Below, one piece after another: positions 35,001-43,102 of a stretch of 64,000 bases of DNA. The DNA is taken from the NCBI GenBank assembly GCA_013289955.1, contig JABCYZ010000004.1, positions 230,751-294,750 on the forward strand, written 5' to 3'. Source of the DNA: Acidobacteriota bacterium. Lineage in GTDB: Bacteria; Acidobacteriota; Terriglobia; Acidiferrales; UBA7541. Within the stretch, counting starts at the first letter, position 1. Every line of letters starts with the position of its first letter. The notes under the pieces are model-generated. The model searched no databases and had not been told where the DNA came from. It saw only the letters and a list, made by a program, of their open reading frames with translations. The position numbers were made by a program, and so were the translations under genes.

Positions 35001-35964
35001 CTCTCCGTGCGCCTCGCAATACGGCTACTCATCGCCAGGAGCCTACCCGTTGAACTTCTTCCAAGCCAATCCTTTGGCCGATGGTGGTCCCGGGTCAACG
35101 GTCAGCTGGATGCAAGCCGGCGGCTACGGCAACTACCAAGCACTACAAGTCGACTTCCGCCAGCGCCAGTGGCATGGCATGCAGTTCGACGTCAACTACA
35201 CTTGGAGCCACACCCTGGGTCTTCAGCCCGACAATCAATGGCTCGGCACCGTCACCGAATTCACCATTCGCAACCTGCGCGACAGTTATGGTCCCACCGC
35301 CTTTGACCTTCGCCACGTCGTCCACGCCAGCGGCACTTATGATCTGCCTTTCGGCCACGGCAAGGCATTGTTCGGCACAAGCCAGGGAGTGGCCGACAAA
35401 CTCGTCAGCGGATGGAGCCTGGGAACAATCGTAACTTTCCAAACCGGACTACCGTTCCAGTTGTTCGGGGGTTACGGCACCTTCAATGACTACGGGGATG
35501 GCGGGTTGGTTCTGGACGGGATTACAAAAGCCCAGCTGCAGAACGCAGTAGGCATTTATCACACTTCTGGTCCATACATCGACGTGATTAACCCGAAGCT
35601 GCTGGCGGGTGTTCCCTCTGGAAACTGCAACAGCGTCCTCGTCGGTGTCTGCCAGAACACAACTCCTGGCACGCTCGGCATTAACCCTTGGCTTTATGGG
35701 GTCCATGTATGGAACGACGATACGTCTCTCACGAAAGCCATTTCTATCAACGAACGATTCAAATTCACTCTTCAAGCTGAGTTCTTGAATCTCTTCAACC
35801 ACCCCAACTATACGACGCCTGGACAGGGCCCCTTTTATTTCGGCAGTACTAACGTACAAAGCTCGGGATTCGGCCAGGCTGGATTGCTGAACTTCACCAA
35901 CGTTGCCACCAACAACAATAACAGCGCGCGCGTGATTGAATTGCGCGCCAACATTTCGTTCTAA
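32026..35964 (+). CDS. TonB-dependent outer-membrane receptor with carboxypeptidase-regulatory-like domain
   Basis: Outer-membrane protein of 1312 residues of the Oar/CarboxypepD_reg-like class common in Acidobacteriota. Signal peptide 1-31 (hydrophobic RCLCFLVVFACLFTVGA, cleaved near SLAQ). Residues ~35-120 form the Ig-like carboxypeptidase-regulatory-like domain (SVLVLDPSEGTV... GTYRLTVSKTGFQTA). A plug (about 125-260) and a long beta-barrel follow, ending in an aromatic residue (ANISF) as outer-membrane proteins do. The ATG at 32026 has AAAGGAGG eight bases upstream. There is no SusD partner next to it. Its position after the DUF5695-like gene and its shared operator motif suggest uptake of glycopeptide or oligosaccharide products. 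Confidence 0.88.
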   Translation: MALCKILSVRCLCFLVVFACLFTVGARTSLAQMSSQGTVSVLVLDPSEGTVQAAHLELMDIATNEARTAETQQVGSYEFVALPLGTYRLTVSKTGFQTAVLDSIIVQGNRVTDVRVKLKVGVATEKVIVSESSSPLAETTSNAISSTLDMKEIEDLPLQGRDISALAFLSPGFTGTPGSGTWNGLPLIAQGNNIDGVMASSSRMKFSGNTQPGLEARLEDLQEMTVQTGQTDLNQGMGTASMQVNFVTRRGTNELHGRVFDDFRNTALNANSWFNNATGQPRNPIILNDFGGSAGGHIIKDKLFFFGSFAMAKQPGGYTTSNEFLSTAAQQGIFTYTQGAQAGQTVNLFSQVASPNSLPAAVNSQIAAEQALINKAVAMGTVSVGPNGSGDPNLETLSWLVPSPITRYYPAVRIDYNINQKLRLDFSLEETKVSQPGYSAPIFPGPDFSNQAGSFKSNNYITSLGLNWTITPNLINQLRGGYYYNAFWYAQGVQATWDTLPQVSWPICTSAHGNCSGQAFNLPVSTYYPIINVADNAAWVHGVHTITFGFDFYREQDHYWNPPDGIPNITLGLANGDPALNDFNSYFASAASADRSEAENLYASLVGRISAVTPIGSGFPYSAQSGQYATKPGSAYNLDELQKGWGLYLQDSYRITPHLTANYGLRWDFIGDDHDLTSAYHGASLADIYGPSGIGNIFKPGTLSGDMDPAYVATSHQYAPWNVTPQPTIGLAWNPSYSEGILSKLFGGSNTVIRAGFDIKRFTEPYQYFWNNASNHGMAFFQYFSLEPANGGGTGTFAPGSLTLGDTISPSQYAYSPAAYAASIPQSTFTWNYGWGGAGFDPHINQPYVQEWNLGIQRQLGHSNVLEVRYLGHRSVHQWIQVNPNEVNIFENGFLKQFTAAQQNLKSCMANAACAANPSFQNQGLPGQVSLPIFDAAFACPPGASGCTPGADYTNGQFLLDLNQGAAGSLAATLANPFGTVPYICNLVGSSLSPCASQYGYSSPGAYPLNFFQANPLADGGPGSTVSWMQAGGYGNYQALQVDFRQRQWHGMQFDVNYTWSHTLGLQPDNQWLGTVTEFTIRNLRDSYGPTAFDLRHVVHASGTYDLPFGHGKALFGTSQGVADKLVSGWSLGTIVTFQTGLPFQLFGGYGTFNDYGDGGLVLDGITKAQLQNAVGIYHTSGPYIDVINPKLLAGVPSGNCNSVLVGVCQNTTPGTLGINPWLYGVHVWNDDTSLTKAISINERFKFTLQAEFLNLFNHPNYTTPGQGPFYFGSTNVQSSGFGQAGLLNFTNVATNNNNSARVIELRANISF

Positions 35965-35996
35965 ATCCAGGCGAGGTTGTTTTATCCGACTGGTGG

Positions 35997-36061
35997 AGGC
36001 ATTCACCCAGCAACCTTTCCCCCACACCCCGGGGATTGCGGTGAATGCCTTCTTTTCTTTT
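35997..36061 (+). terminator. Intrinsic terminator after the TonB receptor
   Basis: AGGCATTCACC (35997-36007) and GGTGAATGCCT (36040-36050) form a perfect 11-base-pair stem whose loop contains an inner CCCC/GGGG pair, followed by TCTTTTCTTTTT. Placed 32 bases after the receptor stop, it should end the receptor transcript. Confidence 0.8.
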
Positions 36062-36126
36062 TGCATCAGTGACCTCGTGGCCTTCCTGCCCATCAGCTTT
36101 CAGCGTTCGGCGACGGAGGTCTTCCG

Positions 36127-37116
36127 ATGGCGTTATACTGCATTCGATGGAGTCTTTCTCTCTCTTCTCTAATCATGTCTAAATTCCTTCAGAGCGCGTT
36201 TGTGATTTCTGTCGGTGTCATGGTTGCGGCAACAATTGCTACTGGCCAGACTCGGCCGGTGGGAGCCCCTGGCGCTGGTTCGACTGTCGAGCAGGCGATC
36301 GACCTCGCCGCCAAAGGCCGGTGCCAGGAGGCTTTGCCGGTTCTAAAGAGGTCTGCGGGACACATTCCGGACAAAGACCTGAAGTACCGGGCCGCGATGG
36401 CCACAGCCCGCTGTGCCATGAGCCTCGGACAAGCGGAGACCGCGGTCGCAACTCTTTTTCTTCTGAATCGCGAATTCCCCCACGATCCGGAAGTCCTCTA
36501 TATCACCACGCACTACTATGGAGAGCTCGCCTCGCGCGCTTCGCAGGAGCTCGCTGCGACTGCGCCTTCTTCCTATCAGGCGCTCGAACTGGAAGCCGAA
36601 GCGATGGAATCGCAGAACAGGTGGGAGGACGCGACCGCCGAGTACAAGAAGATCCTTGAGCAAAATCCCAACGTCCCCGGAATTCATTTCCGGCTTGGCC
36701 GCGTCGCGCTGTCCAAATCGGAGTCCCCCGCTAATACGGAAGAGGCAAGGACGGAGTTTGAAGAAGAACTCAAACTCGATCCGGCCAATGCCGCCGCGGA
36801 GTTCTCGTTGGGGGAAATCGCCCGCCGCGCGGGACAGTGGGACGAAGCCATCCCGCGTTTCACGAGTGCTAGCAAATTGGATCCTGCGTTTGCCGAGGCG
36901 TTCCTGGCTCTGGGTATGTCGCTGAACTCCGCCGAACGTTATTCTGAAGCCGTTATCCCACTCGAACGCTACGCGAAGATGCTGCCTGCCGATCCTGCCG
37001 GGCATTACCAGCTTTCCATTGCCTACGCGCGTACGGGCCGGAAAGAGGATGCTACCCGAGAGATGGCGATCCAGCGACAGATTGTGGAGAAGACGCCAAG
37101 CGGGAGCCGGCCTTAA
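36127..37116 (+). CDS. Secreted TPR-repeat protein
   Basis: Tetratricopeptide-repeat protein of 329 residues, likely exported or membrane-anchored (hydrophobic segment AFVISVGVMVAATIATG). At least five TPR-like helix pairs are visible, for example RWEDATAEYKKILEQNPNVP, AEFSLGEIARRAGQWDEAI and RYSEAVIPLERYAKMLPADP. GGAGG at 36115-36119 supports the ATG at 36127; an alternative ATG at 36175 would give a more conventional signal peptide (MSKFLQSAFV). It is followed by a CRTAC1-like gene and another TPR gene, a trio frequently seen in acidobacteria. Likely a periplasmic scaffold; no ligand can be named. Confidence 0.75.
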   Translation: MALYCIRWSLSLSSLIMSKFLQSAFVISVGVMVAATIATGQTRPVGAPGAGSTVEQAIDLAAKGRCQEALPVLKRSAGHIPDKDLKYRAAMATARCAMSLGQAETAVATLFLLNREFPHDPEVLYITTHYYGELASRASQELAATAPSSYQALELEAEAMESQNRWEDATAEYKKILEQNPNVPGIHFRLGRVALSKSESPANTEEARTEFEEELKLDPANAAAEFSLGEIARRAGQWDEAIPRFTSASKLDPAFAEAFLALGMSLNSAERYSEAVIPLERYAKMLPADPAGHYQLSIAYARTGRKEDATREMAIQRQIVEKTPSGSRP

Positions 37117-37169
37117 GTGGATCTGTCCTCTCGCCGGTTTGAGAATCCGAACGCATACGACTGAACTAG

Positions 37170-38873
37170 ATGCTCTCTCGACGGCGCATACTTCAACTTT
37201 TGGGTTGGTCAGGGCTGGAGGCCTCTCACGGTCGAATGGCGCCCGGCTTTGCTGCGTTCACTTTGAACGATGGCGCACCTGCGTTTGAAGAAGTCCCGCC
37301 TTCTGTCAGCGGCATTTCCTGGGCACATGTGAGCGGCCAGTCGCCTGAAATGTATATGCCCGAGACCGTGGGGCCGGGCTGCGCTTTCTTCGATTACGAC
37401 AGTGATGGATGGATGGACATTTATCTTGTAAACAGCGGAGCTTGCGATTTTTATCAGCCCGCCGCGCCACTGCGCAATGCGCTTTACCGCAACAATCACG
37501 ACGGAACGTTTACGGACGTGACGCTGAAGGCCGGAGTTGCCGGGAATGCCTACGGGATGGGCGCAGCTGTTGGCGATTACGATCGTGACGGGTTGCCAGA
37601 CCTCTATGTGACGCAGTATCCGCGGAGCATCCTCTATCACAACAATGGCGACGGAACGTTTACCGATGTCACCGCGAAAGCCGGTGTCGCTGCGCCAGGA
37701 TGGGCTACGAGCGCGGTTTGGTTCGACTACGATAACGATGGGCTTCTGGATTTGTTTGTATGCCGCTTCGTGGAGTTCGACAAGTCGAAGAATATTTATT
37801 GCGGGTATGGAGCTTCGAACCGGCGCTGGTATTGCAAGCCGAACGTCTATCTTCCCGCTCCTTGCTGGCTGTTCCACAACAATGGCGACGGGACTTTTAC
37901 GGATGTGAGCAAAGAATCCGGGATTGTCAAATCTTTAGCCAAAGCCTGGGGCGTCGTGGCGGCGGATATCAATAACGATGGTTGGATGGATCTCTTCGTC
38001 GGGAACGACACCGTGCCAAATTTTCTGTTTGCCAACCGGGGCAAAGGAAAATTTGAGGAGATCGGGACTCTGGCAGGCGTGGGATACGGTTCCTTTGGAC
38101 TAGCACGATCGGGTATGGGAGTCGATGCTGGGGATTACGATCAGGATGGCTGGCTTGATCTGTTTGTCGCCAACGTGGATCACGAATCTTTCGCGCTGTA
38201 CCGCAATGCGAAGGACGAGAGTTTCACCGACGCGACAGTAGCGAGTGGGATTGGTTCCTCGACGCGACTGTTGAGTGGGTGGGGACTGAAATTCTTTGAC
38301 TATGACAATGATGGGAATCTGGATCTTCTCCTTGGGAATGGGCATCCTGACCTGATGGTGGAAAATCGAATGCAGGACGTGACCTATCGCGAGCCGATGT
38401 TGCTGTTCCGGAATCTTGGCGGGAGCTTCAGGAATGTGAGCCCGGAGAGTGGTCTCGCTTTTTCGAAGAACTTTGCCGCGCGCGGGCTGGCTCTGGGAGA
38501 TTTTGACAACGATGGTGCGGTGGACGTTTTGGTGGCGCAGAATGACGGGGCGCCCGTGCTTCTGCGCAACAATGCGGGAAGGCGAAGCCATTGGCTTGGT
38601 GTGAAGTTGATAGGGCGCAAAGCGAATATAGATGGTGTTGGCGCAAAGCTGAGTTATCAGTCTGGCGATCTTGTGCGGCACCAGTGGAAAGTAGGCGGGG
38701 GCAGCTACCTCTCCTCGCATGACCCGCGGATGGTACTGGGATTGGGGCCACGAACGAAGATCGATTGGCTGGAAGTAAAGTGGCCGAATCCAAGCGGGAA
38801 AACGGAGCGATTCACGGAGCTTCCTATCGATCGCTACATTACGATTGAGGAAGGCCAGGGTCGCTGGAGATAA
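37170..38873 (+). CDS. CRTAC1-type VCBS/FG-GAP repeat protein with ASPIC/UnbV domain
   Basis: Exported protein of 567 residues. A Tat-like signal ([13 protein letters not shown]) starts it. Repeated FG-GAP/VCBS blades with calcium-binding signatures follow ([78 protein letters not shown]), making a seven-bladed propeller. The C-terminal ASPIC/UnbV domain includes [16 protein letters not shown] and ends [11 protein letters not shown]. Such proteins are thought to bind ligands outside the cytoplasm; no enzymatic function is established. A homologue is encoded convergently at 40061-41788. Confidence 0.85.
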   Translation: MLSRRRILQLLGWSGLEASHGRMAPGFAAFTLNDGAPAFEEVPPSVSGISWAHVSGQSPEMYMPETVGPGCAFFDYDSDGWMDIYLVNSGACDFYQPAAPLRNALYRNNHDGTFTDVTLKAGVAGNAYGMGAAVGDYDRDGLPDLYVTQYPRSILYHNNGDGTFTDVTAKAGVAAPGWATSAVWFDYDNDGLLDLFVCRFVEFDKSKNIYCGYGASNRRWYCKPNVYLPAPCWLFHNNGDGTFTDVSKESGIVKSLAKAWGVVAADINNDGWMDLFVGNDTVPNFLFANRGKGKFEEIGTLAGVGYGSFGLARSGMGVDAGDYDQDGWLDLFVANVDHESFALYRNAKDESFTDATVASGIGSSTRLLSGWGLKFFDYDNDGNLDLLLGNGHPDLMVENRMQDVTYREPMLLFRNLGGSFRNVSPESGLAFSKNFAARGLALGDFDNDGAVDVLVAQNDGAPVLLRNNAGRRSHWLGVKLIGRKANIDGVGAKLSYQSGDLVRHQWKVGGGSYLSSHDPRMVLGLGPRTKIDWLEVKWPNPSGKTERFTELPIDRYITIEEGQGRWR

Positions 38874-38882
38874 GGATTGCAC

Positions 38883-40019
38883 GTGCACGGGTACCGGTGG
38901 AACGCGCGCGGTTTTCGAATAGGACAGCTGGCAACGATCTTGCTCGTTGTAGGGTCGTGGCTGCCCGTTCAATCGCAAACGCCGGAAGCGACAGGGCAAG
39001 CGGAGAACGAACTGCAGCTGGGGATCACCTTAACTCGAAGCGCCTCTTTTGCCGAAGCGATCCCGCATTTTCTCGCCGCAAGAGGCCGCGTCTCCGATGA
39101 ATACGCGGTGGATTTCAATCTTGCGCTCTGCTATATCGGGACCGGCGAGTTCGAGAAAGCCATTCCAGTTTTGACGGCGCTGCAGGTTAGTTCGCATGAC
39201 GGCGCTGGGGTCGAAAACCTGCTTGCGCAAGCGTATGCGGGGAAGGGTAAGGCGGACAAGGCCTTTGAAGCGCTGCAACGAGCGGCAGCCTTCGCGCCGA
39301 AGGATGAAAAACTCTATTTGTTTGTTGCAGATGCTTTCCTGAAACGCCAAGAAGACGTGCAAAGTCTTCGCGTGATCGAACTTGGCCTCCAGCATCTCCC
39401 CGGTTCCGCCCGGCTGCATTACGAGCGCGGCTATTTGCTCTCGGTGCTCGATGATCTTGACGGCGCGAAACCGGATTTCGTGCGGGCGGTGCAGCTGGCT
39501 CCCCACTCCGAAATCGCGTATCTCGCCGAAGCGCAAGAGAATCTGCTTGCAGGAAACCTTGCCGAAGCGGTTCGGGTTTCGCGAAGTGCCATCGCCGCGG
39601 GCAAGCAGGACTATCAATTGCTAGCGATTTTGGGCGAAGCGCTCATCCGTGGTGGCGCTAGCCCTGGACAACCGGAATTTGCGGAAGCGCAGAACGCGCT
39701 TGAAAAATCGGTTATGGCGCGGCCGGACTACGCAAGCTCACAAATAGCACTCGGTCATGTGGAACTTTTGGATGGCCGGTTGAACGCTGCGATCGAACAT
39801 CTGGAAACTGGACGACGGCTCAGTCCAGAGAACACCGGGGTGTACTCACTTCTCGCGGCATCGTACCGGAAGGCTGGGAGGCAGGATCAAGCAGAAGCAA
39901 TGCTGACGATCCTTGCCAGGCTGAATCAGGAGCAGGCCCAAAAAATCCGGATGGCTCCTGGCGACAACAAGGCGATTCCAGGCGCATCGGGAGAGAGCCG
40001 AGCTGCCCAAAAACCGTGA
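38883..40019 (+). CDS. Secreted TPR-repeat protein
   Basis: TPR protein of about 378 residues with a signal peptide (GQLATILLVVGSWLPVQSQ). Repeats run through the whole chain, such as DKAFEALQRAAAFAPKDEKL, GSARLHYERGYLLSVLDDLD and GRLNAAIEHLETGRRLSPEN. The frame opens at a TTG (38877), but AAGGA abuts that codon, whereas the GTG at 38883 is six bases from it and so is preferred. Nine bases separate it from the upstream CRTAC1-like gene, indicating one operon with the TPR/CRTAC1 genes before it. Confidence 0.72.
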   Translation: MHGYRWNARGFRIGQLATILLVVGSWLPVQSQTPEATGQAENELQLGITLTRSASFAEAIPHFLAARGRVSDEYAVDFNLALCYIGTGEFEKAIPVLTALQVSSHDGAGVENLLAQAYAGKGKADKAFEALQRAAAFAPKDEKLYLFVADAFLKRQEDVQSLRVIELGLQHLPGSARLHYERGYLLSVLDDLDGAKPDFVRAVQLAPHSEIAYLAEAQENLLAGNLAEAVRVSRSAIAAGKQDYQLLAILGEALIRGGASPGQPEFAEAQNALEKSVMARPDYASSQIALGHVELLDGRLNAAIEHLETGRRLSPENTGVYSLLAASYRKAGRQDQAEAMLTILARLNQEQAQKIRMAPGDNKAIPGASGESRAAQKP

Positions 40020-40060
40020 GCAGGGGATTGCTAGAAGACCTCTCGATTAGGATATTCCGC

Positions 40061-41788
40061 TCAAGCCTTCCTGGCAGGAACACGAGGGAACGGGCGTTGA
40101 ACCAAGCCTTTGCCTTCTTCGATGGCAAGAATCTGATCGGCCTTCAGGTTCGCGAGTTTGGTCAGCTCGCCGCTGGGCCACTTGATTTCGATTTGATCGA
40201 CGAGGGAACGGTGGCCGAGCCCGAAATGAAGGCGCGGATCCTGCGCGGATTGGTAGCTCATGCCTCCTTTTCTTTGCTCGTAGAGGACTAAGTCTCCCGC
40301 AGTCACCTTCACGCGGGCGCCGACGGCATCGCGATTCGAACGCGTGCCGATAAGTAAAAGTTGTAACCAGTGATTCGAATTCCCGCCGTCGTTACGCAGG
40401 AGTTGCGGCGGCTGGCCATTGTTGCTGACAAGAATGTCCAGATCGCCGTCATTGTCAAAATCACAGATGGCGGCGCCGCGGCTGACGCGTGGCTGTAGAA
40501 AGTCTGGTCCAAGCTGATCGCTGACGTTTTCGAGGATTCCCGCACCGGCGTTGCGGAACATAAGCTTGGGTTCAGCGTAGCGAGTTTCCGCGTGATACAG
40601 CTGGATGTTGTCGAGAACGTGCCCGTTAGCCATGAAGAGATCGCGCTGGCCATCGTTGTCGTAATCCATGAAACGCGCGCCGAAGCCGCTCATGTGAAAC
40701 GTGGCATAGGAAAGTTTCGAGCGATAGGTAGCATCTTCAAACACACCCTCACCGAGGTTGCGGTATAGCCGCGATAATTGTTGATCGAGATGCGTCACTA
40801 CCAGGTCGAGGCGCCCGCTACCGGTTGTATCGGCGGCATCCGTGCCCATGCCGGCTTCGAATTGGCCGTCGATGCCCACGGCTACTCCCGCCGAATAAGC
40901 GACCTCGCGAAAAGTGCCGTCGCGATTGTTGCGGAACAAGAAGTTCGGCATGGAGTCGTTGGCGATGAAAATGTCCTGCCAGCCGTCGTCATCGTAGTCG
41001 AAGGTGACTACGCCGAGGCCGTTGCCCGGTTTCTGCCCGAGTCCGGAGCTGTCGCTAGCGTCGGTGAAGGTGCCATCGCCGTTGTTATGGTACAGGGTTG
41101 GCGGCTGGCCATGATAAACGTCCGGATGGCAATAACTCCTCAGTCCGGGACCTTTGCCGCCGCAGTAGAAATTGTTTTCAGGCGACCAGTCGACGTAGTT
41201 GGCAATCACCAAGTCCAATTTGCCGTCGTTGTCGTAATCGAACCACGCGGCGCTGGAACCCCACTTGCCGACGTTTCCTACTCCAGCCTTCGATGTCACG
41301 TCGGAAAATGTGCCATCCCCGTTGTTGTGATAGAGGATGCATCTTCCGTAGCCGAGCACGAAGAGGTCCGGGAATCCGTCGTTGTCGTAGTCGCCGACCG
41401 CAACGCCCATACCAAACAAGCCTTCAGCACCAACCCCGGCGCGTTCCGTAACATCGCTAAAGGAACCGTCGCCGTTGTTCTTATACAAGGCGCTCCGCAA
41501 TGGCCGCCTCGGGGTATACAGGCGCGTTGCGGCCCCATTCGCAAGATAGATATCCGGCAAACCATTCTGGTCGTAATCGATCCACCCACAACCAGAACCC
41601 ATCGTTTCAATCAGATACTTTTCAACCGAAGCCGCATCGTCATGAACAAAAGAAAGGCCCGCCGTACGTGCGACATCGGTGAATCTAACCAGGGGCGCGC
41701 GTGGGACGCCCGAGAAACCGCGGGCGCTGGTCGCCAGGCCTACGCCAAGATATTTCAACAGTTCTCGTCTGGAGATGTCCGATGGCAT
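40061..41788 (-). CDS. CRTAC1-type VCBS/FG-GAP repeat protein with ASPIC/UnbV domain
   Basis: Paralogue of the protein at 37170, about 575 residues. The N-terminus has a Tat-like signal (SRRELLKYLGVGLATSARG). Propeller blades show the same calcium-loop pattern ([78 protein letters not shown]). The C-terminal ASPIC/UnbV domain ends LKADQILAIEEGKG. The frame also allows a GTG at 41806; neither start has a strong SD. It lies downstream of the LacI gene on the same strand (78-base gap), so it may be controlled with it. Confidence 0.83.
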   Translation of the reverse strand: MPSDISRRELLKYLGVGLATSARGFSGVPRAPLVRFTDVARTAGLSFVHDDAASVEKYLIETMGSGCGWIDYDQNGLPDIYLANGAATRLYTPRRPLRSALYKNNGDGSFSDVTERAGVGAEGLFGMGVAVGDYDNDGFPDLFVLGYGRCILYHNNGDGTFSDVTSKAGVGNVGKWGSSAAWFDYDNDGKLDLVIANYVDWSPENNFYCGGKGPGLRSYCHPDVYHGQPPTLYHNNGDGTFTDASDSSGLGQKPGNGLGVVTFDYDDDGWQDIFIANDSMPNFLFRNNRDGTFREVAYSAGVAVGIDGQFEAGMGTDAADTTGSGRLDLVVTHLDQQLSRLYRNLGEGVFEDATYRSKLSYATFHMSGFGARFMDYDNDGQRDLFMANGHVLDNIQLYHAETRYAEPKLMFRNAGAGILENVSDQLGPDFLQPRVSRGAAICDFDNDGDLDILVSNNGQPPQLLRNDGGNSNHWLQLLLIGTRSNRDAVGARVKVTAGDLVLYEQRKGGMSYQSAQDPRLHFGLGHRSLVDQIEIKWPSGELTKLANLKADQILAIEEGKGLVQRPFPRVPARKA

Positions 41789-41866
41789 TTTCAGCCGGGC
41801 GCGCACAAGCAGAGAGCGCTTGGCCAGGAATGAGAATCATCGTTGATGTGGGAAACGCAGCGCACG

Positions 41867-42946
41867 CTAAGAGTTCGCCGATCGTCCAGCGAGACTTTTT
41901 TCCTTGCCGCCAGCCGAGTTTTGGGTTTTCCGCGCGAGCCCCGTGGATTCGCGAACTACGAGCTCGGGGTCGATGAGAATTTCGCGCCCTGACATCTGAT
42001 CCCGTTTTGAGTCGGGAAGCAGGTTCTCAAAAATGGTCTGGCCAATCTGCTCGCGCGGAATGTGGACAGTTGTAAGGGCGGGAGAGCAGAACTCCGCAAG
42101 CTTGATGTTATCGAAGCCCGTCACGGAAATATCGTTTGGCACGCGTATCCCCTGATCGCGAAGCTCCCTCAGAACGCCTACGGCCATGAAGTCATTTACA
42201 CAGAGGATGGCCGTCGGATGGAAATTTGACGCCAGCAATTCGCGTGCAGCCTGACGGCCCCCTTCCAAACCATCGGCCCCGGCAACGATTTGGCCTTCCG
42301 TCCCGGGAGTGAAGCGAGCAATGGTTTCCAGAAACGTCTTTCGCCGTTCGCTGATCGGGCCGAGAGTGGAATGATGTCCGACAAAGGCCATGCGCGTGTG
42401 GCCAAGAGAGTGAAGATACCCGGCGATTTTCTTCATCCCTTTCCTGTAGTCCACTCTGACATTGGTGATGTTTTTTCGTGGCGTTCCGACGTCGTAAAAG
42501 ACAATGGGGATTCTGCTGTCGTTGAGAGCTTGCATTAGATTCGCATCCATCTCGGAGACGATTGCCGCGAGACCGGCGACCCTCCAGCCGATCATCAGGC
42601 GCACGCTGGAGACAAGCTGCTCGGAACGGTAATCCGTGTTCGCAACGACCACTTCGTAACCGCGGGCGTGCGCCGCTGATTCGAGCGCGCGGTAAATGTC
42701 GAAGAAAAAAGGATTCTCCATATTGGAAACAAGAATTCCCAATGTGCGGCTCTTGCCTCTTGCTAGCGAACGCGCATGCAAGTTGGGATGATAGTTGAGC
42801 TCTCCGGCAGCCTTTAGCACTCTGGCGCGCGTGGAACTCCTTACGACCTTTAGATCATTGAGCACACGCGACACGGTGGCGGTCGAAACACCCGCCCTTT
42901 TCGCCACCGCGTCCAAATTCATGGGTTCGGAACGTTTCGATTTCAT
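41867..42946 (-). CDS. LacI-family transcriptional regulator
   Basis: Regulator of 359 residues with the N-terminal LacI helix-turn-helix (MNLDAVAKRAGVSTATVSRV, residues ~9-28) and hinge (HARSLARGKSRTLGILV). The periplasmic-binding-protein-like effector domain follows (NPFFFDIYRALESAA; CVNDFMAVGVLRELRDQGI; ISVTGFDNIKLAEFCSPALT). The likely effector is a sugar. A matching palindromic operator (42985-42998) stands 39 bases upstream of its start, so autoregulation is likely. It may also act at the cre-like site at 28522. The C-terminal ~20 residues are charged and unconserved. Confidence 0.9.
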   Translation of the reverse strand: MKSKRSEPMNLDAVAKRAGVSTATVSRVLNDLKVVRSSTRARVLKAAGELNYHPNLHARSLARGKSRTLGILVSNMENPFFFDIYRALESAAHARGYEVVVANTDYRSEQLVSSVRLMIGWRVAGLAAIVSEMDANLMQALNDSRIPIVFYDVGTPRKNITNVRVDYRKGMKKIAGYLHSLGHTRMAFVGHHSTLGPISERRKTFLETIARFTPGTEGQIVAGADGLEGGRQAARELLASNFHPTAILCVNDFMAVGVLRELRDQGIRVPNDISVTGFDNIKLAEFCSPALTTVHIPREQIGQTIFENLLPDSKRDQMSGREILIDPELVVRESTGLARKTQNSAGGKEKSLAGRSANS

Positions 42947-42984
42947 CAGCTTTCGTTATAAATGCGGGAGCAATGTAAGAATTC

Positions 42985-42998
42985 TGTAACCGTTTACA
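42985..42998. promoter_or_regulatory. LacI-family operator upstream of the LacI gene
   Basis: TGTAACCGTTTACA is a near-perfect palindrome (one mismatched pair) with the central CG of LacI-family sites; it fits TGNAARCGNTTNCA at 13 of 14 positions. Position and shape suggest autorepression. Confidence 0.65.
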
Positions 42999-43102
42999 CT
43001 ATCACAGCTTGCCCGCACACTCCGTTCGCGTCGCCGTTCTTGAAGAGCGCGCAACTTGGGAAGTCCGGGAGAACCGGCAAAAGGAATCTCAGGTGCCAGG
43101 CC

